Positions 7,678 through 15,418 of a stretch of DNA of 26,193 bases are shown in pieces. The notes beneath the pieces are model-generated. The model was not told the DNA's origin and made no database searches. It was given only the letters and a program-made list of their open reading frames with translations. Origin of the DNA: an uncultured Bacteroidia bacterium (GTDB taxonomy: Bacteria; Bacteroidota; Bacteroidia; Bacteroidales; Prolixibacteraceae); assembly GCA_903859795.1 (NCBI GenBank), contig CAIOOC010000464.1:1-26193 (forward strand), read 5' to 3'. A program made the position numbers and the translations under genes. Each line of letters starts with the position of its first letter. The first letter of the stretch is position 1.

Positions 7678-8910
7678 TTAATTCGAAAGTAGCGGGTTCT
7701 CCACTTTTCCGGCAAAAAGTATTGCCCCTGTATCCTCTTCGGTTATAAAGAAAAGAAATGGGCGGGAAGCATGAAATTCCGGACCTCCGGGACCAACACT
7801 TGTCACTCCAATTCCAATCGACGTTACTGCGGCAGCTTCTGTCCCCTCCTCATTCACATCAATAAATGTCTTGTGCTTGACTTTTGTAATGAAAAGCTGG
7901 TCAGTGGCATTGATTTTCGAAAAATTGGCCTCAGTTTTGGAGAAAGCAACGGTCATTCCAAGCGATGATAAGATATCATTCATATCGCTTTCCCACGAAA
8001 ATTTGAATCTGGGTAACCACACATCGACTTTACTCTTTGCAGAAAGTGCAGTCTTTAGATTTGACCAGGAAACTGGATCCAACTGATTCATTAATTGATC
8101 GGCAGAGGTTCCGGCATCAGGAAGTAACATAACCATTTCAAATTTTCCGCGGCCGTAAGGCATCTTTAATGCCCTGTAACCGGTCTGCTCCGAATAACCA
8201 TATTGCTCCTTTATTTTCATGTAGGGAACAGTTACTAAAGATCCTGAACTCAGCGTGAAAGCCCCGTTTACTGTATTCGGCTTTTCGAACTGAACTTCCC
8301 ACTTCCCGTTAAAATAGATAGCATTGATCAGAAACATAATTTCGTCAGCTGAAATCTGATCAAGGATTGTTGGAATTTTGCTATTCGTTTTTTCGTTTAC
8401 CCAGTTGTTGATAACAGCTAATGCAGCCTGATCGAAGTCAAGCGCCAGGACCTGGGCATCGTAAAACTTTTTATTTGTAGCGATGAATGCGTCCAGAACG
8501 GGGTATGTTTTCCTTATCCAGATCGAATTCGCAATATTTAATATCACGTTTGAATCGGTCTTTTTTAGTGCATTGACCAGGTCGAAATAAATCTGATTGA
8601 TCTCATCCACCGTAAGTTCACCTAATCCTAATGCACTGATGATAGCACTTTTCGTGGTTCCATCTGCCCCATTTAGAGCCATTGAAAAGGCCAGAGAAAT
8701 ACTTAACGGAGATACCAGTAAATTATGGCCCTGGCTATCTGGAATCTTTTTTAACAGATTAAAAGTAAATGAGTTGCCGGCACTTACCAAACCTGCTGAT
8801 TTTTGAGTCAATACAATATTTCCCGGAGGTGCGACGGGTCCTTCACTATTTGAACATCCGGCTGAGAAAAAGATCAGGACCATTATCATTGTAGTTATTT
8901 TCGTTTTCAT
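7678..8910 (-). CDS. Serpin-family lipoprotein (protease inhibitor)
   Basis: Envelope-anchored serpin. Seen: signal peptide with lipobox SAGC (Cys19); the serpin core with NLLVSPLSISLAFSMALNGA, NIANSIWI, FLINAIYFNGKWE, MKMPYG-like ALKMPYGRGKFEMVMLLP, LPRFKFSWE, and the conserved C-terminal RPFLFFI and FAGKVENP. The reactive-centre hinge EEGTEAAAVTS (around residue 356) has small residues at P12-P9, as in inhibitory serpins that insert the loop as a strand. Counting 15 residues from the hinge Gly puts P1 near Thr370 (GIGVT-SVG), but the loop is about three residues longer than in alpha-1-antitrypsin, so P1 is uncertain; the small residues suggest elastase- or subtilisin-like targets (inference). 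410 aa is full length. Lipidation would hold it at the membrane, perhaps facing outward. Confidence 0.93.
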   Translation of the reverse strand: MKTKITTMIMVLIFFSAGCSNSEGPVAPPGNIVLTQKSAGLVSAGNSFTFNLLKKIPDSQGHNLLVSPLSISLAFSMALNGADGTTKSAIISALGLGELTVDEINQIYFDLVNALKKTDSNVILNIANSIWIRKTYPVLDAFIATNKKFYDAQVLALDFDQAALAVINNWVNEKTNSKIPTILDQISADEIMFLINAIYFNGKWEVQFEKPNTVNGAFTLSSGSLVTVPYMKIKEQYGYSEQTGYRALKMPYGRGKFEMVMLLPDAGTSADQLMNQLDPVSWSNLKTALSAKSKVDVWLPRFKFSWESDMNDILSSLGMTVAFSKTEANFSKINATDQLFITKVKHKTFIDVNEEGTEAAAVTSIGIGVTSVGPGGPEFHASRPFLFFITEEDTGAILFAGKVENPLLSN

Positions 8911-9404
8911 TTCAATACAATTTGTCTTTTAAAAGCCATCTCGAACAGAAGGTGTGTATAGCCAACAGCCATTGAGAAATTTTCATTTGGGCTTGTGATT
9001 TCTCAATCACACTTAAATCCTGTTTCTGAAAAATAAAATAATCTAATCTTCTGATAATAAAATAATCAGCAATATTTATGCCAAAGATTTACCCCAAACA
9101 ATTCATTTCTCTCACAATTTACTGACCTGTTATCTATTAACAACCTAAAGATTAAATTATTCCACATAAAGTTGCACATTTTTTTTTATAAACGCAACCC
9201 TTTTGCCAAAAATCATCTCTTACCTGTAAACTTAAACTGATTAGCCAACAAGATTATACCTGAGAATTAACCTTTTGGTGATTTTCAGAGTGATATCCGG
9301 CCATATAGGTTTCTTTGTCGTTCTTTAACATATTTTAAAATAATTGATTTAAAATTTGCTGTTTCTTCGGGCTTGATTTTTGCTGCATTTAATAAAAGTT
9401 ATTT
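8911..9404. other. Divergent intergenic region between serpin and sigma genes
   Basis: 494 bp without a coding sequence that I can support on either strand. It is AT-rich with homopolymer tracts (for example nine T near 9180). It should hold the promoters of the minus-strand serpin pair and the plus-strand sigma gene, but I found no perfect TAnnTTTG element with a suitable -33 partner on either strand; degenerate matches exist. The only clear structure is the 10-bp inverted repeat at 8971-9007. No tRNA-like fold was seen. Confidence 0.6.
8971..9007. repeat. Perfect 10-bp inverted repeat upstream of the serpin
   Basis: ATTGAGAAAT (8971-8980) and ATTTCTCAAT (8998-9007) are exact reverse complements with a 17-nt spacer. 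It lies 60 bp upstream of the serpin start codon, in the divergent promoter region. It could be a dimeric-regulator operator or a leader hairpin; no T-run follows on either strand, so a terminator is unlikely. Confidence 0.5.
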
Positions 9405-9968
9405 GTGATCAATCTGGACGAAACAATACGAAAATGCGCCTCTGGTGACCGTAAAGCTCAGTCGGCTTTGTATAATCTTTATTCATCAAAGATGTACGCA
9501 GTCTGCCTGAATTATTCGAAGGATGCCGCCGAAGCAGAAGACAATTTGCATGATGGTTTTATTCGTGTTTTTACGAAGATTTCCCAGTATGGTTTCAAGG
9601 GTTCGTTTGAAGGTTGGATGCGACGTATTATGGTTAATACATCGCTCGAAAAATTCCGGAAAAATAATCAGTTATTTCCTGTAGAGGATATGATGGTCTT
9701 CGAGAGTCTCCATTTTTCGGAAGAGACCTTGTCATCTATTTCTGCAGACGATTTGTTGAAGATAATTCAGGAGCTTCCTCCGCGTTACAGGATGGTATTT
9801 AATCTCTACGCGATTGAAGGGTATTCACATCAGGAGATTGCAAAATTAATGGAAATCAACGAAGGAACGTCCAAGTCAAATCTATCACGGGCAAGGGTTA
9901 TCCTTCAAAAGAAGGTGATTGAAAATTTCGGATTGGAAAAAAATACAGTTACGACGACACTATGCTAA
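9405..9968 (+). CDS. RNA polymerase ECF sigma factor
   Basis: Sigma-70 family, extracytoplasmic-function type, directing RNA polymerase to envelope-related promoters. Seen: region 2 (about residues 24-95) with NYSKDAAEAEDNLHDGFIR and the W-rich FEGWMRRIMVNT block, a short linker, and region 4 (about 120-175) with ELPPRYRMVFNLY, EGYSHQEIAKLM and EGTSKSNLSRAR, a classic helix-turn-helix. The start is a GTG at 9405; the residues after it (INLDETIRKCASGD) match the usual N-terminus, and the first in-frame ATG would delete part of region 2. 187 aa is typical. The stop codon overlaps the next gene's ATG by 7 bp, indicating translational coupling with its probable regulator. The target regulon is unknown. 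Confidence 0.93.
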   Translation: MINLDETIRKCASGDRKAQSALYNLYSSKMYAVCLNYSKDAAEAEDNLHDGFIRVFTKISQYGFKGSFEGWMRRIMVNTSLEKFRKNNQLFPVEDMMVFESLHFSEETLSSISADDLLKIIQELPPRYRMVFNLYAIEGYSHQEIAKLMEINEGTSKSNLSRARVILQKKVIENFGLEKNTVTTTLC

Positions 9969-11284
9969 CTGAGAAAAATGATCTTGACCAGCTGTTCTAC
10001 AGAAAGCTGGCTAATTATGAGATGACTCCGCCAGCCAGGGTTTGGGGAAATATTGAGGAGAAACTCAATACTATCCAAAAGAGCAGGCGTATTGAGCGGT
10101 TAAAAACCCTTGGAATTGCAGCAGCAGTTGTCGTCGCATCTCTCGCAGGTTGGATGTATACTAATTCCGGGGTTAAAACAATTGACAAACCTAAGATTAT
10201 AACCGCATCATCATCAACACCGATCATAAATGCTCCGGTAAGCGCCGGTTTAGTGGCCCAAAAACCAAACAACATTACCCCAAACCCCACAATTTCAAAA
10301 TCTGGAATTTCGAATACCAGCACACAATCAACCTCAACCAGATTATCGTCACTTGCTGCGTTTGCTGCAAACACAACTTTTCTGACAAAAGAGGGGCAGT
10401 TAACAGTTCCTAAACCGAGCGATTCAGTATTTATACAGGCGGATAATAACGCACAGCAGCAAAGTAAGGTTATTGATAAGATTGCTAATTGGTTAACTGC
10501 TTCTGTAAATAATGGATCCAAGGAACGTGATGAAAAGGTCGCGAATTCGAACCCGGGTATATCAACCTTTTTTGATGGAAACTCTTCCGGGAAATCAGAT
10601 TTAAACGGAGCTCTAAAAAGGATCGGGAAAAAAAGAGGAGGAGAATGGAGTGTCGGGGCAGAATATACAAGTGGATTTGACAGCCGCTCTGACAATTTTG
10701 GTCAAATCAGCGGATTACAAACATCAGATTCTCAATATCAATCACAAGGTAATACCAGGGCAAACAGTTTTTCGGCTGGAGTAGTAACCGGTTACCGAAT
10801 CGGTAAACGAGTAACCGTTAAATCTGGAATAATTTACAATAATATCACCCAATCAACCAGTGACGTAAGTATTTTGCTGATCAATTACACAGGTAATAAT
10901 GACACAGGACTTTCGGATGAAACTAGCCTGAAACAGAATTTTGAATTTGTCGAAATTCCGTTGAGGATGACCTATAAACTCAATAACAACAGATTCAGTG
11001 TTGGTGCAACAGGAGGGTTAAGTTCTCACTTCCTGGTTGGGAATAAGGCTGTCGTACGGACCCGGGACGACCAGATAAGCAGCGGTAAGACGTTGAATCT
11101 CCGAAGAGTTGTATACTCCGGGATGCTTGGTCTGGAATTCGGCTATGAGTTGACCAACAGGATTACGCTAACTGTCGAACCACGTCTGAAACACTTTATA
11201 AACTCATTAAGTACAAATAATTCGGTCAGCTACAAACCAAACCAGATGGAAATAAAAACCGGACTGACCTATAGAATTAATTGA
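9962..11284 (+). CDS. Anti-sigma-like membrane protein with C-terminal outer-membrane beta-barrel domain
   Basis: Predicted partner of the preceding sigma factor. Seen: a charged cytoplasmic-type N-terminus (1-45) with LDQLFYRKLANYEMTPPARVW and a helix with a basic end (KSRRIERLK); one transmembrane helix (about 48-66, GIAAAVVVASLAGWM); a long low-complexity Ser/Thr/Asn/Pro linker (about 67-225); and a C-terminal domain (about 227-440) with alternating amphipathic strands (EWSVGAEYTS, SFSAGVVTGYRIG, FEFVEIPLRMTYKL, FSVGATGGLSSHF) typical of the OmpA/OmpX-like porin-family 8-strand barrel, ending in LTYRIN. Known: such fusions sit next to ECF sigma genes in many Bacteroidota. The topology implies that one polypeptide contacts both inner and outer membranes; whether it is cleaved or truly spans the envelope cannot be seen. 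The anti-sigma role is inference from position and N-terminal form. Confidence 0.8.
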   Translation: MLTEKNDLDQLFYRKLANYEMTPPARVWGNIEEKLNTIQKSRRIERLKTLGIAAAVVVASLAGWMYTNSGVKTIDKPKIITASSSTPIINAPVSAGLVAQKPNNITPNPTISKSGISNTSTQSTSTRLSSLAAFAANTTFLTKEGQLTVPKPSDSVFIQADNNAQQQSKVIDKIANWLTASVNNGSKERDEKVANSNPGISTFFDGNSSGKSDLNGALKRIGKKRGGEWSVGAEYTSGFDSRSDNFGQISGLQTSDSQYQSQGNTRANSFSAGVVTGYRIGKRVTVKSGIIYNNITQSTSDVSILLINYTGNNDTGLSDETSLKQNFEFVEIPLRMTYKLNNNRFSVGATGGLSSHFLVGNKAVVRTRDDQISSGKTLNLRRVVYSGMLGLEFGYELTNRITLTVEPRLKHFINSLSTNNSVSYKPNQMEIKTGLTYRIN

Positions 11285-11299
11285 GTTTGTTTCCATTAA

Positions 11300-11330
11300 T
11301 TGGATTAAACGCTGGAATCTGTTAACTTTG
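11300..11330 (+). promoter_or_regulatory. Bacteroidota-type promoter for the lytic transglycosylase
   Basis: TTG at 11300-11302 (part of ATTG, -33 element) and TAACTTTG at 11323-11330 (perfect TAnnTTTG) are 20 bp apart. The start codon is at 11353, giving a short leader of about 18 nt. Confidence 0.5.
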
Positions 11331-11352
11331 CGGGCTTACTTTATGCAATTTT

Positions 11353-12351
11353 ATGGAAGATCTCAACTCTATTAAAAATAAAAATAACCACTCACGTATT
11401 TTGGTTCTACTTTCATTGATAACCTTTTGCGTGATTATCGGGGGGCTCTTTTTTTGCTCTCACTCCGACGAAGTCAAAGATCATATTGTTGCAGCTCCTG
11501 CTGAGACTCCGAAGGTCTTTTTCACCACTGTACCCCTACCTGACAAGCTTGAATTCGCCAATGAACCGGTTCCGCTCGAGAATTTTGATGTGCGTGAATC
11601 GCTTGACCGCGAAATGCTCAGTGTGGCCAATTTCCATTCGCAGGCATTGCTTTATATTAAAAAAACCAACCGCTATTTTGCTACTATCGAACCTATTCTG
11701 AAGAAGAATCACATTCCCGAAGATTTCAAATTTCTGGCTTTGGCGGAAAGCGGGTTTTTCGATAAAGTTGTTTCACCAGCGGGTGCTGTTGGTATCTGGC
11801 AGTTTATGAAAGGTGCGGCAATAGAAAACGGACTTGAAGTGAACGAAGAGGTCGACGAACGGTGTCATATCGAAAAAGCAACAGAAGCGGCGTGCAGGTT
11901 TCTGAAGAATTCGTATAATAAATATGGTAACTGGACAATGGTGGCGGCATCATACAATGCCGGGGTTGCAGGGGTAAGCCGCCAGGCAACAATGCAAAAC
12001 AGCAATAGTTATTACGACCTTCAGCTTAACGATGAAACAGCACGCTATTTATACCGTATTCTTGCACTTAAACTTGTGATAGGAGATCCACTGAAATATG
12101 GGTTTAAAGTGAGTGAAGAGGAGAAATATCCCATTATCCCGGTAAACGAATTAAAGGTAGAGGGTAGCATAAAAAATTTCACCGACTTCGCCCGTTCTAA
12201 CAACATTAATTATAAGTTATTCAAGCAGTTTAATCCGTGGTTGAAACAATCTTACCTCAAAAATCCCAGGAAGAAAACCTATACTTTCAAGATCCCGGAT
12301 GTCGGTAAATACCGTAGCTTTGTTTTCGCCGATCAACCAGTATCACATTAA
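11353..12351 (+). CDS. Membrane-bound lytic murein transglycosylase, MltD-type
   Basis: Cleaves the glycan strand of peptidoglycan between MurNAc and GlcNAc, forming 1,6-anhydroMurNAc (GH23, family 1D); acts in the periplasm. Seen: an N-terminal hydrophobic anchor (about 17-36) without a canonical lipobox; the catalytic domain (about 100-240) with catalytic Glu132 in ALAESGF, the AVGIWQFM motif, and ASYNAGVAGV; and a C-terminal segment (about 255-332: VNELKVEGSIKNF...KQFNPWL...YTFKIP) resembling the tail of MltD-like proteins that precedes or replaces LysM repeats. No clear full LysM repeat is present, so wall binding may be weaker. It is followed 34 bp later by uvrA on the same strand. Confidence 0.9.
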   Translation: MEDLNSIKNKNNHSRILVLLSLITFCVIIGGLFFCSHSDEVKDHIVAAPAETPKVFFTTVPLPDKLEFANEPVPLENFDVRESLDREMLSVANFHSQALLYIKKTNRYFATIEPILKKNHIPEDFKFLALAESGFFDKVVSPAGAVGIWQFMKGAAIENGLEVNEEVDERCHIEKATEAACRFLKNSYNKYGNWTMVAASYNAGVAGVSRQATMQNSNSYYDLQLNDETARYLYRILALKLVIGDPLKYGFKVSEEEKYPIIPVNELKVEGSIKNFTDFARSNNINYKLFKQFNPWLKQSYLKNPRKKTYTFKIPDVGKYRSFVFADQPVSH

Positions 12352-12385
12352 TTCACCCCTTTTCTCAAAAGAGAGTACCTGATAA

Positions 12386-15211
12386 ATGGATGAGGAAGAT
12401 AAAATTGTAGTCAGAGGGGCGCGTGAGCATAACCTTAAAAATATAACTGTTGAAATACCGCGTAACCAGCTCACTGTCATTACAGGGTTAAGCGGAAGCG
12501 GAAAGTCATCTCTTGCGTTTGATACAATTTATGCCGAAGGTCAGCGCCGCTATATTGAAACTTTTTCTGCCTATGCCCGTAGTTTTCTGGGTAATATGGA
12601 GCGCCCTGATGTGGATGAGATCACCGGGTTAAGCCCTGTCATCTCCATTGAACAAAAAACAACCAACAGGAATCCCCGCTCTACAGTTGGGACTGTAACT
12701 GAAATCTACGATTTTCTTCGTCTCCTTTTTGCCCGTGCCGGTGAAGCCTATTCCTATAATACAGGTGAGAAGATGGTCAAATATACCGACGAGCAGATCA
12801 TCAATCTGATCGTTGAGAAGTTCCAGGGCAAACGCACCATGATCCTGGCCCCTGTTGTCCGTGGTCGTAAAGGCCATTACCGCGAACTGTTTGAGCAGAT
12901 CCGGAAAAAAGGATTTCTTTATGCACGCGTCGATGGTGAGGTTTGCGAAATGACCCATGGTTATAAGGTAGACCGTTACAAGAATCATCATATCGAGATG
13001 GTTATCGACAAGATGGTGGTTGATGAGGGTGACCGTAAAAGGCTTCGTGACTCTGTCGATATCGCAATGAAACATGGCCAGGGGATAATCCTGATTCTGG
13101 ATGCTGAATCGGGAGTTACCCGCTTCTTTTCGCGACACCTGATGTGCCCGACAACCGGAATCTCATACAACGATCCTGCGCCCCATAGTTTCTCCTTTAA
13201 CTCTCCACAGGGTGCCTGCCATAAATGCAACGGCCTTGGAGAGATCACCGAAATAGATCAGTCAAAGCTGATTCCTGACCCTTCTCTATCTATTGCAAAG
13301 GGGGGAATAGCACCTCTTGGACCCCATAAGAACACAATGATTTTCTGGCAGATAGAGGCGCTTACTGAAAAATATGGGTTCACTCTTAAAACACCGGTAG
13401 GAGAAATTTCTGAGGAGGCACTTAATGCTATTCTCTTCGGAACAGGTGAAAGGATACAGCTTAAAAATTCACCCCTTGGAAGTTCCATTGATTATATGAT
13501 GACCTATGAAGGAATCGTTAAATATATCCTCAATCAAAAAAACGACAACCTTTCAAAAACGGCACAGAAATGGGCTGATCAGTTTCATAAAAGCATGACT
13601 TGTCCTGAATGTAATGGTCAGCGATTGCAACTTGAACCGCTCCATTTTAAAATTGACGGGAAGAATATTTCAGAATTGACAAAACTTGATATCTGTGAAC
13701 TTTCCGATTTTTTCGAGAAAATAGAAGAGCGGCTTAGTGGCCGCCAGTTACAGATTGCCACAGAGGTGATCAAGGAATTACGTACGCGCCTCCGGTTCCT
13801 CATTGATGTAGGTCTGACCTATCTTTCGCTCGATCGACCTGCAGGAACCCTTTCGGGTGGTGAATCGCAACGCATCAGGCTGGCGACCCAGATCGGGTCA
13901 CAATTGGTAAACGTGCTTTATATTCTCGACGAACCAAGTATCGGATTGCACCACCGCGATAACCTGAGGCTGATCAATTCATTGCAGCAGCTTCGGGATA
14001 CAGGTAACTCGGTTGTCGTAGTCGAACACGACCGCGACATGATGTTACAAGCTGATTATTTGATTGATATGGGACCATTGGCCGGCATTCACGGAGGTGA
14101 GATTGTTGCAGCTGGCCTTCCATCTGAAGTTCTTAAACACGATACACTCACCTCTCAATACCTGACAGGAAAGAAAAAGATTGAAGTGCCGGCCACTCAC
14201 AGACCTGGGAATGGAAAATCGTTAATTATCAGGGGTGCATCGGGGAATAATCTTAAAAATATAGATGTTGAATTTCCCCTCGGAAAGATGATCTGTGTGA
14301 CAGGTGTTTCGGGCAGCGGGAAATCGACTTTGATTAATGAGACGTTGCAGCCTATTCTGAGTCAGTATTTTTATAAATCGCTGCTGGATCCCTTAGCTTA
14401 CAAATCAATCGAAGGAATCGACCTTATTGACAAAGTTGTGCAGGTCGATCAGTCACCAATAGGGAGAACTCCTCGATCGAATCCCGTCACGTATACCGGC
14501 GTTTTTACCGATATCCGTAACCTCTTTACCTTGTTGCCCGAATCCAAAATCAGGGGTTACAAGGCCGGAAGGTTTTCCTTTAATGTCAAAGGCGGCAGGT
14601 GTGAAGAGTGCGAAGGGGCAGGAATGAAAGTGATTGAGATGAATTTTCTGCCTGATGTCTATGTCCACTGCGATAAATGCAACGGGAAAAGATATAACCG
14701 CGAAACCCTTGAGGTACGATTTAAAGGTAAATCTATTAGTGATGTACTGGATATGACAATCAATCAGGGGGTTGAGTTTTTCGAAAGTATCCCTGCGATT
14801 GTTCACCGCTTGCGAACATTGCAGGAGGTTGGCCTGGGTTACATCACATTGGGACAGTCCTCTACCACCCTTTCCGGAGGAGAATCGCAACGTGTAAAAC
14901 TGGCAACCGAGTTAAGTAAACGCGACACAGGGATGACCCTTTATATCCTTGATGAACCAACAACGGGTCTCCATTTCGAAGATATCCGGGTACTTCTTGA
15001 GGTTCTCAATAAACTGGTTGACAAGGGAAATACGGTGATTGTGATTGAGCATAACATGGAGGTGATCAAGGTGGCCGATCATATCATCGATATTGGTCCC
15101 GAGGGTGGTAAAGATGGCGGAAGGTTATTGTGCAGCGGCTCACCTCAGGAGATTATCGCCCTCGATAATTCCTATACTGCGAAATACCTCAAGGACGAGC
15201 TGGGAAGATAG
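12386..15211 (+). CDS. uvrA: Excinuclease ABC subunit UvrA
   Basis: DNA-damage recognition ATPase of nucleotide excision repair; dimerises, loads UvrB at lesions, then leaves. Seen: two ABC ATPase halves. The first has Walker A GLSGSGKSS at 34-42 and signature LSGGESQRIRLA; the second has Walker A GVSGSGKST at 640-648, signature LSGGESQRVKLA and Walker B LYILDEPTTGLH. The C-terminal-half zinc finger is intact (Cys739, 742, 762 and 765). The first zinc-finger site is Cys254, Thr257, Cys278, Cys281: the second expected cysteine is Thr (CPTTG in place of CPxCG). A further CPECNGQRL pair is present. 941 aa is normal. Position after the transglycosylase suggests shared transcription by chance of layout; no SOS-type operator was recognised upstream. 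Confidence 0.98.
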   Translation: MDEEDKIVVRGAREHNLKNITVEIPRNQLTVITGLSGSGKSSLAFDTIYAEGQRRYIETFSAYARSFLGNMERPDVDEITGLSPVISIEQKTTNRNPRSTVGTVTEIYDFLRLLFARAGEAYSYNTGEKMVKYTDEQIINLIVEKFQGKRTMILAPVVRGRKGHYRELFEQIRKKGFLYARVDGEVCEMTHGYKVDRYKNHHIEMVIDKMVVDEGDRKRLRDSVDIAMKHGQGIILILDAESGVTRFFSRHLMCPTTGISYNDPAPHSFSFNSPQGACHKCNGLGEITEIDQSKLIPDPSLSIAKGGIAPLGPHKNTMIFWQIEALTEKYGFTLKTPVGEISEEALNAILFGTGERIQLKNSPLGSSIDYMMTYEGIVKYILNQKNDNLSKTAQKWADQFHKSMTCPECNGQRLQLEPLHFKIDGKNISELTKLDICELSDFFEKIEERLSGRQLQIATEVIKELRTRLRFLIDVGLTYLSLDRPAGTLSGGESQRIRLATQIGSQLVNVLYILDEPSIGLHHRDNLRLINSLQQLRDTGNSVVVVEHDRDMMLQADYLIDMGPLAGIHGGEIVAAGLPSEVLKHDTLTSQYLTGKKKIEVPATHRPGNGKSLIIRGASGNNLKNIDVEFPLGKMICVTGVSGSGKSTLINETLQPILSQYFYKSLLDPLAYKSIEGIDLIDKVVQVDQSPIGRTPRSNPVTYTGVFTDIRNLFTLLPESKIRGYKAGRFSFNVKGGRCEECEGAGMKVIEMNFLPDVYVHCDKCNGKRYNRETLEVRFKGKSISDVLDMTINQGVEFFESIPAIVHRLRTLQEVGLGYITLGQSSTTLSGGESQRVKLATELSKRDTGMTLYILDEPTTGLHFEDIRVLLEVLNKLVDKGNTVIVIEHNMEVIKVADHIIDIGPEGGKDGGRLLCSGSPQEIIALDNSYTAKYLKDELGR

Positions 15212-15254
15212 GGTTGCGAATTTGTCGATCCGTCAATTTTTTAACCATTTTTGT

Positions 15255-15291
15255 AAAGTCCGGGCCCGACTTTGAGTCGGACCCGGACTTT
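15255..15291. terminator. Strong hairpin after uvrA
   Basis: AAAGTCCGGG pairs with CCCGGACTTT at the base and extends by six more positions with one mismatch (left arm 15255-15270, right arm 15276-15291), enclosing a TTTGA loop. It lies 44 bp after the uvrA stop and before the next promoter. A terminator is the likely role although no long T-run follows; the near-symmetry lets it act on either strand. Confidence 0.6.
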
Positions 15292-15335
15292 CCTAATAAA
15301 GTTAATTTAATTCTCCAAAATCCTTAATCAATTAC

Positions 15336-15343
15336 TACCTTTG
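15336..15343 (+). promoter_or_regulatory. -7 promoter element for the subtilase operon
   Basis: TACCTTTG matches the TAnnTTTG pattern exactly and is identical to the element before the thioredoxin gene. The -33 position is only T-rich without a clear TTTG. It follows the uvrA terminator and precedes the start codon at 15419 by 75 bp. Confidence 0.4.
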
Positions 15344-15418
15344 ATCGGCTAATCTCCGTATTGGCTAACATGAATCCTGCAATAACAGAAAGCGTATTTA
15401 CTGTTCATCAAAATTTAT

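Noticed and set aside
9170..9215. GTTGC...GCAAC with a T-run as a terminator near the sigma gene
   Set aside because: The stem is only 5 bp, the T-run is in the loop rather than after the stem, and there is no gene to terminate there.
10015..10695. A 226-codon open frame on the minus strand antisense to the anti-sigma/barrel gene
   Set aside because: It lies fully inside a gene with clear domains and its product is low-complexity, reflecting the Ser/Thr/Asn linker read backwards; no recognisable motif.
12121..12330. LysM repeat at the C-terminus of the transglycosylase
   Set aside because: The segment has an N-P and a final K-I-P similar to LysM, but lacks the GDTLxxIA start; it looks like the usual tail of this family.
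12629..13138. A 169-codon minus-strand open frame inside uvrA
   Set aside because: Fully antisense to highly conserved UvrA sequence, with no domain features; a shadow of codon usage. The same holds for the frame at 14453-14890.
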